This document shows, piece after piece, positions 43,463 to 51,596 of a DNA stretch of 64,000 nt. Every line of letters starts with the position of its first letter. Positions within the stretch are counted from its first letter, which is position 1. Origin of the DNA: Pseudoramibacter fermentans (GTDB lineage: Bacteria; Bacillota; Clostridia; Eubacteriales; Eubacteriaceae); NCBI GenBank assembly GCA_009493725.1, contig VOGB01000005.1, positions 124,001-188,000 on the forward strand. Direction: 5' to 3'. Made by a program: the position numbers and the translations under genes. The notes beneath the pieces were generated by a model, which saw only the letters and a list, made by a program, of their open reading frames with translations, did no database searches and was not told where the DNA came from.

Positions 43463-43502
43463 AACACCTTAACGCCGGACGATGAGCCGGCCTTAAGGTG
43501 TT
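43463..43502 (-). terminator. Terminator after coiled-coil hydrolase 2
   Basis: AACACCTTAA (43463-43472) / TTAAGGTGTT (43493-43502) with an inner CCGG/CCGG pairing and AT-rich tail. Confidence 0.85.
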
Positions 43503-43515
43503 GATCCGTACACGT

Positions 43516-44394
43516 TTATCGATAAGAGTTGCCGCCGCAGTTCCAGACGCCGTAGGAGCTGCCGGAGCGGAAGGACTGATAGGGGTGGCTGCGCACGCCG
43601 CCGACCATGCAATCGATGACGGCCTTCTTGACGTAATCCGGGTACTTGCCGCCGAGGTAGCGCTTGTACGGCCCGTCGAGGTAAGCGGCGAATTGGCCCG
43701 GCGCGGTCAGCACCGACACGGCGTCGGACCCGCCCCATTTGCCGGAATCCACGCGATTCATCACGCAGGAGATGACCGCGAGAGAGCCCTCATAGCTGGA
43801 ATTGCATTCCGCCGCGACGACCGCGCAGATGAAATCCAGCTGGTCCCCTGGATTTTCAGTTTTGTTGTTGGCCGCGTATTCCTGCAGCTTCTTCTGTTCT
43901 TCTTCGAGCTTTTTATTCAGCTCGTTCTGCTGAGCCGTCAGTTCCCGCTGTTTCTTCTGAACCGCTTTCTGATCGGCCTTCGCGCGCGCTGCGGTCTCGA
44001 TGTAGCCCGTCAGCATATCCGTGTCGGCGCGGACCACGCTGCGCATGTTGTCCAAATTGGAAAAGGTCTCGCCGATGTTGTCGCTTCCGAACAGAAACTG
44101 CATGTAGCCGTCGTTGCCCATCATGTACATCGCGCGCATCCGTTGGCCCATGGCTTGTTTTTTGGCTTTCAGCTGCGACTTCGCCTGGAGGTAGTCAGCG
44201 GTCTTGTCGGCCAGCTCCTGATTGGTGGCGTTCAGCTGCGTCCCGAGGGCGCCGATTTCGTCGTTGAGTTTGGTAATGGATTCGGTCAGCGCGACCAAAT
44301 CCACATCGGCGTGGACAGGCACCGCCGAAATGGCAAACACCAGGACGGCGGCCATCAGGCAGGCGCCCCAGCGGAAAATATTGTGGTGTTTCAA
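43516..44394 (-). CDS. Secreted CwlO-like coiled-coil protein with SleB-type hydrolase domain (2)
   Basis: A 292-residue paralog of the preceding gene. The TTG start at 44394 has AGGAG eight bases upstream and gives MKHHNIFRWGACLMAAVLV as signal peptide, cleaved near VHAD. A shorter coiled coil has GQRMRAMYMMGNDGYMQFLF. The last 105 residues are almost identical to paralog 1, from ICAVVAAECNSS to the shared end YGVWNCGGNSYR, while the coiled coils differ. This suggests shared catalytic activity under different control. Each copy has its own terminator, and this copy has a clear promoter. Confidence 0.85.
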   Translation of the reverse strand: MKHHNIFRWGACLMAAVLVFAISAVPVHADVDLVALTESITKLNDEIGALGTQLNATNQELADKTADYLQAKSQLKAKKQAMGQRMRAMYMMGNDGYMQFLFGSDNIGETFSNLDNMRSVVRADTDMLTGYIETAARAKADQKAVQKKQRELTAQQNELNKKLEEEQKKLQEYAANNKTENPGDQLDFICAVVAAECNSSYEGSLAVISCVMNRVDSGKWGGSDAVSVLTAPGQFAAYLDGPYKRYLGGKYPDYVKKAVIDCMVGGVRSHPYQSFRSGSSYGVWNCGGNSYR

Positions 44395-44488
44395 AATGTT
44401 CTCCTGAAATTATTTCGGTATAAATGGTAAAAAATCTCGGGATCACCTCGAGATTTGTGTAAGTTGTTCTTATTAAAATGTTGGTTTT

Positions 44489-44517
44489 ATTTTATCATGA
44501 ATCCCCGATCTTGGCAA
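44489..44517 (-). promoter_or_regulatory. Promoter of coiled-coil hydrolase 2
   Basis: TTGCCA (44517-44512), 17-base spacer, TAAAAT (44494-44489) on the minus strand. Confidence 0.7.
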
Positions 44518-44633
44518 ATTTGAAGGCTGCGGCTCAATTTTTTCATTTTCCCCATCATTTTTTCAGCACAGCTTTCATTTTATGATAAGATAGCACTAAA
44601 TCTTTAATCACAATCCAATTGGAGGCATTCATC

Positions 44634-45857
44634 ATGACCAAACCCCTTACCATTGAAGCTTTCGAAGAAGCGAGCGAACGCGTCAAGGACGTCACCCTGC
44701 CCACAGAGCTCGTTTATTCTGATTATTACAGCCAGGCGAATCACGCCAAGGTTTACTTAAAGCCTGAAAACATGCAGCGCACCGGCGCTTACAAGGTGCG
44801 CGGCGCTTATTACAAGGTCTCGACCATGGCACCGAAGGACCGCGAAAAGGGCCTGATCACCGCGTCCGCCGGCAACCATGCCCAGGGCGTCGCTTACGCG
44901 GCGAAGAAGTACGGCGTCAAGGCCGTCATCGTGATGCCGACGACGACCCCGCTGATCAAGGTCAACCGCACGAAAGCCCTCGGCGCTGAAGTCGTGCTTC
45001 ACGGCGACGTCTACGACGAAGCCTGCGATCACGCGCTCAAGCTCGCCGACGAAAAGGGCTACACTTTTATCCACCCCTTTGACGATCCGACGGTCGCCAC
45101 CGGACAGGGCACCATCGCGATGGAAATCATCAAGGATCTCCCTCTCGTCGACCTGATCCTCGTACCTGTGGGCGGCGGCGGACTGGCCACTGGCGTCTCG
45201 ACGCTGACGAAGCTGTTGAACCCGAAGGTCAAGGTCATCGGCGTCGAACCGGAAGGGGCTGCCTGCCTGACCGCGTCCTTTAAAAATCACAAGGTCACCA
45301 CAGTCGAACACATCAACACCATCGCCGACGGGACCGCAGTTCAGACACCGGGCAAGGTCATTTTCCCATATCTGGAAAAATACCTCGACGACGTCATCAC
45401 CGTCCCTGACGCGGAACTCGTCGAAGCCTTCCTCGATATGGTTGAAAATCACAAAATGGTCGTCGAAAACTCAGGGCTGTTGTCCGTCGCTGCTCTCAGC
45501 CATCTGGACCTCAAGGGCAAGCGGGTCGCCTGCGTGCTCTCGGGCGGCAACATGGACGTCATCACCATGTCGTCGGTTGTCCGTCAGGGCTTAATCCTGC
45601 GCGACCGCATCTTCACTGTCTCCGTCTTGCTTCCGGACCGTCCGGGCGAACTGACCCGCGTCTCCTCCGTCATCGCCGAAACCGGCGGCAACGTCGTCCG
45701 CCTCGAACACAACCAGTTCGTGTCGATCAACCGTCAGGCCGCCGTCGAGCTCAAGATCACGATGGAAGCCTTTGGCACCGACCACAAGCACGAAATCTTA
45801 AATAAGCTGACCCAGACCGGATTCAATCCGAAAGTTGTCCCAACCCTCTTGTCTTAA
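44634..45857 (+). CDS. ilvA: Threonine dehydratase with C-terminal ACT domain
   Basis: A 407-residue PLP enzyme deaminating threonine to 2-oxobutyrate. TGAYKVRGAYY carries the PLP lysine (Lys54), SAGNHAQG and PVGGGGLATG bind the cofactor phosphate, and SGGNMDV is near the C-terminus of the catalytic domain. A single ACT domain occupies about 330-405 (TVSVLLPDRPGELTRVSSVI). This length is that of the TdcB/short IlvA class common in Clostridia, so either isoleucine synthesis or threonine catabolism is possible. ATG 44634 has GGAGG eight bases upstream. It is monocistronic. Confidence 0.92.
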   Translation: MTKPLTIEAFEEASERVKDVTLPTELVYSDYYSQANHAKVYLKPENMQRTGAYKVRGAYYKVSTMAPKDREKGLITASAGNHAQGVAYAAKKYGVKAVIVMPTTTPLIKVNRTKALGAEVVLHGDVYDEACDHALKLADEKGYTFIHPFDDPTVATGQGTIAMEIIKDLPLVDLILVPVGGGGLATGVSTLTKLLNPKVKVIGVEPEGAACLTASFKNHKVTTVEHINTIADGTAVQTPGKVIFPYLEKYLDDVITVPDAELVEAFLDMVENHKMVVENSGLLSVAALSHLDLKGKRVACVLSGGNMDVITMSSVVRQGLILRDRIFTVSVLLPDRPGELTRVSSVIAETGGNVVRLEHNQFVSINRQAAVELKITMEAFGTDHKHEILNKLTQTGFNPKVVPTLLS

Positions 45858-45862
45858 AAGTC

Positions 45863-45897
45863 TAATCCCCGCTGCGTGACCGCAGCGGGGATTTTTT
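45863..45897 (+). terminator. Terminator after ilvA
   Basis: AATCCCCGCTGCG / CGCAGCGGGGATT with a four-base loop and T-run. Confidence 0.92.
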
Positions 45898-45941
45898 CGA
45901 CTTCCATCTTTTCGCTTATATTTATTATTTCAGCGCATAAA

Positions 45942-45974
45942 AAATCCGACTGAGCGCAACACCCCGTCGGATTT
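45942..45974 (-). terminator. Terminator after the ricin-repeat/CHAP gene
   Basis: AAATCCGAC (45942-45950) pairs with GTCGGATTT (45966-45974), with T-run on the minus strand. Confidence 0.75.
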
Positions 45975-45994
45975 GAATCATTTTAATCTTCTTT

Positions 45995-48034
45995 CTAATA
46001 TTTGGGAACGCCGTACCCAAAGATCGAGCTGGCTCTTGCATTAATGTAGCGGCTCTTCACTTGATCTTTGTAATTTCCTTCTACAGTGGTGATCCTGCCA
46101 TTCTGATAATTGACAACCAAACCGACGTGATCGACTAAGCCATCATATTGCCAATCGTAATAAACTAAATCACCTGCTCTTGGCACGTATTGATCCTTCC
46201 ACTGCCAGGCATTGTGATTTTGATACCACTGCACACCAGTAGGTGTGTAAGCGTGATAATAATAAACGCTGGAAGGCACACCTGCCTGAGCGCCGCACCA
46301 GGATACAAACATCGCACACCACGGCCCGTGTTCAAAGGATTTATTATTGACTAATCCAGCGTACCAGACTCCGTATTTCGTATAATTGTTGGCCCCTTCG
46401 TGCGTGCCGAGTTGACTTTCAGCGATATCCACAACGAGCTTACGTTCTGTCCATTTGAACTTGCCCGCATCGACCTTTTCAATTTTGAAAAGCTGAGCAT
46501 CCGTCCCGTTGGCCGTGTACAAATCGAGGTTGGTATTTTCCTCTGAAGAATTTCCGTAAACATCGAGAACCCGCGTCGATGAATTTTCAGGCATCAGCGT
46601 GTACGTCCCATCCCCTTGTTTTTTAATTACAAATTTTTGTGCAGCCGAACGGTTTTTTGTATAAATCTGGACATTGGTGCCATCTGCGTCGGCGCCACCG
46701 GCAATATCCAGCGCACAATCTGGATTAGACAAAGGGCTTAAGGTGTAAGAGTGGTCGATATTGCGTACAAAGGTCCAAGCACGCGTCTGCGTGTAATTTG
46801 GCACCCATATTGCAGCATTGCCATTCGAAACCGCCACGACTTTTCCATTAACGTTTTTAATCATAGCGGTAAAGCTGTCACCAAGATTATCACTATCTGT
46901 CACCGTGCGATCTTTAAATGCAGTACGCCAAGACTGTGCAGCCGTTCCGTTTTGATTGTAAACTTGAACATTAGCGCCGCTGGCGCTGCTGCCTCCTGCG
47001 ACGTCGAGCATCAATCCCGACCCGCGGTTTTTAAAACTGAACTCATCGCCATTTTGGGTAATAATCCACTTTTGAGCATCAGTGTCATTAGGCGCATATA
47101 ACCAAACGTTGGCCCCACTTTGTGTACTGCCGCCACAAACATCAATAGCCTTTTTATTTATACTGTTAATAATCGAATAACTGCCATCGTCATTTTGCTT
47201 GATATTAAATTTCTGAGCGCCAGTTTCGTTGAATTGATAGCTTTGAATATTAGCGCCATTCTGACTGCTGCCGCCCGAAACATCCATCACCGTATTGTCG
47301 GTATAAGATGGGCAGAGCATCACTTCGGATGCTCTGAAATTTGGAATTTGTCCTTTTGAGGTTAAAATCCATTTCTGCGCTTTTGTCCCGTTATTTTTGT
47401 AAATCTGAACGTTTGTGCCATTTTGACTGCTGCCGCCCGCAACATCCAGAGCACTGGCTTTCGCAACAGCCGGTACCAAGGTTACCGTTCCGTCATCATT
47501 ATTTGTAATTCGCCAACGTTGTGCTACCGTGCAGTTAGGATCGTACTGCCACACATTTGTACTATCCTTCGCATTTCCTCCCGCTACGTCCAATACTCGA
47601 CAAGCGACCGCCGTGTAAATTGAATAAGTGCCATCGCTGTTTTTGACAAAACGGAAGCGCTGTGCCTCGGTATTATTTGCAGAATAAATCTGCAGGTTGG
47701 CACCACTCGCAACACTGCCTGCCGAAATATCAAGCACTTTATGATTGTCCACAGCAGATTGAATTTCGTAATATTGTGTCGTATCAACATCCGTGTCTTT
47801 ATTTTGCTGATCGGATGTACCTTGGTTCTGCTGCGCATCTTGTACAGCAGTATTCTGATTTTCTGTCGAATTTGTCTGCGTCTGAGACGTTTCGTTCTGC
47901 ATTGCTGTACTGCCGCTATTCTCTGCTGGTGCCGCGCACACACAGGGGGTTAACGCGAGCAAAGCAGCCAACACACAAGATGTCACCCAGTGCTTTTTCT
48001 TCTCATTTTGCTTTTTTGAGATAATCTTGATCAT
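45995..48034 (-). CDS. Secreted multi-ricin-repeat protein with C-terminal CHAP amidase
   Basis: A 679-residue secreted protein. The signal peptide ends near VCAAP, then a Gln/Asn/Thr-rich spacer to about residue 85. About nine ricin-type (beta-trefoil) units follow, each with a pattern like LDVAGGSSQNGTNVQIY and AQKW; the seventh (WVPNYTQTRAW) is degenerate. The last 135 residues are a CHAP-type domain with GPWCAMFVSWCGAQAG (catalytic Cys) and VDHVGLVVNY (His). The repeats suggest carbohydrate binding, the CHAP domain peptidoglycan amidase or endopeptidase activity. The start is close to AAGGAAGGA. The gene is more AT-rich than its neighbours. Confidence 0.87.
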   Translation of the reverse strand: MIKIISKKQNEKKKHWVTSCVLAALLALTPCVCAAPAENSGSTAMQNETSQTQTNSTENQNTAVQDAQQNQGTSDQQNKDTDVDTTQYYEIQSAVDNHKVLDISAGSVASGANLQIYSANNTEAQRFRFVKNSDGTYSIYTAVACRVLDVAGGNAKDSTNVWQYDPNCTVAQRWRITNNDDGTVTLVPAVAKASALDVAGGSSQNGTNVQIYKNNGTKAQKWILTSKGQIPNFRASEVMLCPSYTDNTVMDVSGGSSQNGANIQSYQFNETGAQKFNIKQNDDGSYSIINSINKKAIDVCGGSTQSGANVWLYAPNDTDAQKWIITQNGDEFSFKNRGSGLMLDVAGGSSASGANVQVYNQNGTAAQSWRTAFKDRTVTDSDNLGDSFTAMIKNVNGKVVAVSNGNAAIWVPNYTQTRAWTFVRNIDHSYTLSPLSNPDCALDIAGGADADGTNVQIYTKNRSAAQKFVIKKQGDGTYTLMPENSSTRVLDVYGNSSEENTNLDLYTANGTDAQLFKIEKVDAGKFKWTERKLVVDIAESQLGTHEGANNYTKYGVWYAGLVNNKSFEHGPWCAMFVSWCGAQAGVPSSVYYYHAYTPTGVQWYQNHNAWQWKDQYVPRAGDLVYYDWQYDGLVDHVGLVVNYQNGRITTVEGNYKDQVKSRYINARASSIFGYGVPKY

Positions 48035-48257
48035 TCCTTCCTTAAATTTTCTTAAGTTTGAACGGGATTATTATAGCATGGCTTATTGATATAATAAAGT
48101 AACTTTTTTTGAACCATTTGAAAATGAATTGGCTATTACTTGTGTTTTTAATTACCATCTAATCGATAAGTGTCATGATCTCGTAATGATTTATGCTTCA
48201 ATCCAATCCAATAAGATTTTAAAATCGTTTCACGTATACCTAATGTTTTCAAGCATG

Positions 48258-48287
48258 AAAAAAGTCCGAAACATTTCGCTTCGGACT
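48258..48287 (-). terminator. Terminator after tRNA-Val
   Basis: AGTCCGAA (48263-48270) / TTCGGACT (48280-48287) with TTTTTT on the minus strand. Confidence 0.85.
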
Positions 48288-48297
48288 GTATTTGCAA

Positions 48298-48373
48298 TGG
48301 TGATCCCTACTGGGCTTGAACCAGCGACCTCTACCGTGTGAAGGTAGCGCTCTTCCAGCTGAGCTAAGGGATC
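48298..48373 (-). tRNA. tRNA-Val(CAC)
   Basis: A 76-nt cloverleaf on the minus strand. GATCCCT pairs with AGGGATC, discriminator A and CCA are encoded. The anticodon stem CTACC/GGTAG encloses TTCACAC, anticodon CAC. The T-arm is GCTGG TTCAAGC CCAGT. Confidence 0.97.
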
Positions 48374-48442
48374 AACTTAAACAAGCATAACGATTTTAGC
48401 TGAAATTGTCAAGCCAATTTTATATTTTATTGAAAATGCCGC

Positions 48443-49120
48443 TTACGATTTAGCGGCCGCATCTCCCTTTTTCTCGGCGTCGCCGCTGAACGGCACAGCG
48501 ATATTTTGAATTCCGAGCATCAGCACGTTGCCGATCACCTCGACCATTTCCTCTGGGGTCTTGTCCGGGTCCTCCGACAGCCACTTGCGCAGCATCCCCA
48601 TACACCCTGATACTACAAAGGCGTAGCCGTAATCGAAAATCTTTTCCGTCGTGTTGTTGTCAGCAACCCGCGGGTCAAAACGGATCAAATCGTTGATGCA
48701 GCGCAGCCGCAGCATTTCCTGAATGCTCTGCACAAATTTCGGGTCGCCGTTGGGGCCAAGCAGCGCCAGCGTCAGGTCGGCGTTCTGGCGGAGCAGCGTG
48801 AAAATATCCACCAGCCGTATTTTAATGTCCTCTGCCGTTTTCGGGGCCTCACGCGCGTCGATGGTCTGGCGGAATTCGTCGTAAAGCTCCTCTTCCAGAT
48901 GATCGCGCATGTCGTAAAGATCGCGGTAATACTGATAAAAGGTGCCGCGGTTGATGTGGATGCGCTCCGAAAGCTCCTTGACGCGGATTTCCCGGAGCGG
49001 TTTTTCGTTCAAAAGCTCGGTAAACGCCTGGCGCATCGCCGCCTTGGTCTTGACCACGCGGCGATCCAGCTTGTCTTGATTTTTGTTGATTCTTCTGTTT
49101 TTGCCGTAATGCGAACCCAT
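48443..49120 (-). CDS. TetR-family transcriptional regulator
   Basis: A 225-residue TetR/AcrR repressor. The helix-turn-helix lies in the first 75 residues (IRVKELSERIHINRGTFYQY), followed by a helical ligand-binding region with FDYGYAFVVSGCMGMLRKWL, as in the DhaS/TetR_C_8-like group. It is divergent from the MMPL transporter gene, and a 20-base near-palindrome in the 186-bp intergenic region is a candidate operator, so it probably represses itself and the transporter. The ligand is unknown. The start follows GGAGCAG. Confidence 0.9.
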   Translation of the reverse strand: MGSHYGKNRRINKNQDKLDRRVVKTKAAMRQAFTELLNEKPLREIRVKELSERIHINRGTFYQYYRDLYDMRDHLEEELYDEFRQTIDAREAPKTAEDIKIRLVDIFTLLRQNADLTLALLGPNGDPKFVQSIQEMLRLRCINDLIRFDPRVADNNTTEKIFDYGYAFVVSGCMGMLRKWLSEDPDKTPEEMVEVIGNVLMLGIQNIAVPFSGDAEKKGDAAAKS

Positions 49121-49146
49121 TTCATCTGCTCCATTAATATAATATA

Positions 49147-49166
49147 AAGATAATGTACATTTTCTT
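49147..49166. promoter_or_regulatory. Candidate TetR operator
   Basis: AAGATAATGTACATTTTCTT is a 20-base palindrome with one mismatched pair around AATGTACATT. It lies between the tetR start and the transporter promoter. A second inverted repeat, TCAACACTT / AAATGTTGA, lies at 49224-49256 in the transporter leader. Confidence 0.6.
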
Positions 49167-49178
49167 AATATTTGTTTA

Positions 49179-49206
49179 TTGATTTTTTCGACAATAACAG
49201 TATAAT
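49179..49206 (+). promoter_or_regulatory. Promoter of the MMPL transporter operon
   Basis: TTGATT (49179-49184), 16-base spacer, TATAAT (49201-49206), 13 bases from the candidate operator. Confidence 0.6.
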
Positions 49207-49306
49207 AGGATTGTAAAAATTAGTCAACACTTGTATGGTTATCTTTCAAATGTTGACCCGCACTTATTCCATTTTCATTAATTCGACAATAGAAAGGAAA
49301 GCATTC

Positions 49307-51574
49307 ATGGAAGCATTTGGCAAAAAAGTGGTCCAATTCCGCTTCGTGATCCTGGCTGTTGCCCTTTTGCTTTTGATTCCCTCGATCATCGGATACAACA
49401 ACATGCGTATCAACTACGACGTGCTGACTTATCTGCCCGATTCGATCGATACGATCAAAGGTCAAAACATCCTCAAGGATGAATTCGGCACCGGCGGCTT
49501 TTCCCTCGTCATTTTCGAGGGCATGAGCGACCAGGACATCGCGAAGACCGAAGCGAAATTTAAGCAGATCGACCACGTCAAATCTGTAATCTGGTACGAC
49601 GATGTCGCGGATTTGACCATTCCGAAGGAAATGATCCCGAACGACATCTACAAAGCCTTTAACAGCGGCGACGCGACGCTGATGGCCGTCTTTTTCGACA
49701 CCTCAACCTCGTCGGACGAAACGATGAACGCCATCACGCAGATGCGCAAGGTCGCCAAAAAGCAGTGCTACGTCTCCGGCATGTCCGCCATGGTCACCGA
49801 TTTGAAAAATCTGACCGAACAGGAAGAACCGATTTACGTCGGGCTGGCCGTGCTGCTGTCCTGCATCGCAATGATGATCTTTATGGACTCCTACGTCGTG
49901 CCGCTGATCTTCCTCGCGAACATCGGCATCGCCATCATCTGGAACCTCGGCAGCAACTTCTTCTTCGGCGAGATCTCGTTTATTACCCAAGCTCTCGCCG
50001 CCGTGCTGCAGCTCGCCGTCACAATGGACTATTCGATCTTCCTCTGGCACAGCTTCGAGGAGCAGATCTCCCTCAACCCCAATGACCCGAAAGCCGCGAT
50101 GGCCAGGGCCATTGCCGCGACGATCACGTCGGTGACCGGCTCGTCCATCACGACGGTTGCCGGGTTCATCGCGATGTGCTTCATGACCTTCCGCCTCGGC
50201 CTCGACCTGGGCATCGTCATGGCCAAGGGCGTCATCCTCGGCGTCATCTCCTGTGTCACGGTGCTGCCGGCGCTGATTTTGATCTTCCGGAAGCTCATCG
50301 AAAAGACGCGCCACCGCAACGTCCTGCCCGATATGCACAGCCTGGCTCACAAAATCATCGACCACCGCGCGGTGTTCATCATTATCTTCATCGTGGTCTG
50401 GTTCCCGGCCAGCTACGGCTACAACCACATTCAGACCTATTACGATATGGGCTCAAGGCTGCCGAAGACCCTGGATTATTCCATCGCCCGTGACAAGATG
50501 GACAAGGACTTCAAGACCGGCGCGACCCATATGATCCTCGCAAAAAAGGATCTCTCGACCCGGGACGCGCACGACATGATTGACGGCATTAAAGACGTCA
50601 AGGGCGTGAAAAACGTCATCGCGATGGATTCCTTCGTCGGCGCGATGGTGCCGAAACAGATGATTCCGGACAGCATCAAGAGCCAGCTTGAAAGCGGTAA
50701 ATACCAGCTGATGATCATCAACTCCCAGTATCAAACCGGGACGCCGAAGGTCAACAAACAGATCACCCAGATTAACAAGGTCATGAAGCGGTACGACAAG
50801 ACCGCGATGCTCATCGGCGAAGCGCCGTGTACCAAGGATTTGATCACCATCGCCAACCACGACTTCAACGTGGTCAACGCCGTGTCTATCGCGATGATCT
50901 TCGTCATCATCGCCCTGGTGCTGCAGTCGATCACACTGCCGATCATCCTCGTCGCGGTCATCGAATTCGCGATCTTCATCAATTTAGGGATTCCGTTCTA
51001 CACTCACACGACGCTGGTCTTCATCGCCTCGATCTGTATCTCGACGATTCAGCTGGGCGCCACCGTCGACTACGCGATCCTGATGACGACGCGTTACAAA
51101 ACCGAGCGCTATGGCGGCAAGAACAAGCACGACGCCATCGAAACGGCGCTGGCCTTCGCCATCCCGTCGGTCATCGTCTCGGCGGCCAGCTTCTTCGCGG
51201 CCACCTTCGGCGTCGCCGTGTACTCGAACATCGATATCATCTCCTCGCTGTGTACCCTCCTGGCCCGCGGCGCGATCATTTCGATGCTTTCGGTTATCTT
51301 CATCCTGCCTTCGCTTTTGATGATTTTCGACGGCGTCATCATTAAAACGTCCAGAGGCTTCATCAACAAGGAAAAGGTCGGCCTCGGGATGCGCAAAGCA
51401 GACGACGGCCACGAAACTCAGGTGTTCTCCGAAATCGAAACCCTGCCGTCGCACCCCTTCGATCAGGACGTCACCAACCCAACCCCAACGGATCCAGAGC
51501 CAGACGATTCGTCCGGCGGTCCCCACGACCCCGACGACGACACGCGGATTTTTATCCCCGGCTCATCTAAATAA
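49307..51574 (+). CDS. MMPL/RND-family membrane transporter
   Basis: A 755-residue RND-superfamily protein. Two copies of a TM helix, large extracellular loop and TM bundle are visible: the first TM VILAVALLLLIPSIIG followed by a loop to about 190, and repeat two from about 365. The intramembrane segments VTMDYSIFLWHSFEE and ATVDYAILMTTRYKTE are the conserved TM4-type motifs. The C-terminal tail is acidic and Pro/Asp-rich. ATG 49307 follows AAAGGA. With the downstream heptad-repeat secreted protein and divergent TetR it forms a unit common in Clostridia. Substrate, perhaps a lipid or drug, is unknown. Confidence 0.9.
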   Translation: MEAFGKKVVQFRFVILAVALLLLIPSIIGYNNMRINYDVLTYLPDSIDTIKGQNILKDEFGTGGFSLVIFEGMSDQDIAKTEAKFKQIDHVKSVIWYDDVADLTIPKEMIPNDIYKAFNSGDATLMAVFFDTSTSSDETMNAITQMRKVAKKQCYVSGMSAMVTDLKNLTEQEEPIYVGLAVLLSCIAMMIFMDSYVVPLIFLANIGIAIIWNLGSNFFFGEISFITQALAAVLQLAVTMDYSIFLWHSFEEQISLNPNDPKAAMARAIAATITSVTGSSITTVAGFIAMCFMTFRLGLDLGIVMAKGVILGVISCVTVLPALILIFRKLIEKTRHRNVLPDMHSLAHKIIDHRAVFIIIFIVVWFPASYGYNHIQTYYDMGSRLPKTLDYSIARDKMDKDFKTGATHMILAKKDLSTRDAHDMIDGIKDVKGVKNVIAMDSFVGAMVPKQMIPDSIKSQLESGKYQLMIINSQYQTGTPKVNKQITQINKVMKRYDKTAMLIGEAPCTKDLITIANHDFNVVNAVSIAMIFVIIALVLQSITLPIILVAVIEFAIFINLGIPFYTHTTLVFIASICISTIQLGATVDYAILMTTRYKTERYGGKNKHDAIETALAFAIPSVIVSAASFFAATFGVAVYSNIDIISSLCTLLARGAIISMLSVIFILPSLLMIFDGVIIKTSRGFINKEKVGLGMRKADDGHETQVFSEIETLPSHPFDQDVTNPTPTDPEPDDSSGGPHDPDDDTRIFIPGSSK

Positions 51575-51596
51575 TTAAACAGAAAGGACTACAATC

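Noticed and set aside
48129..48341. 70-codon plus-strand frame near tRNA-Val
   Set aside because: It runs through the tRNA terminator and the tRNA complement and has no ribosome-binding site.
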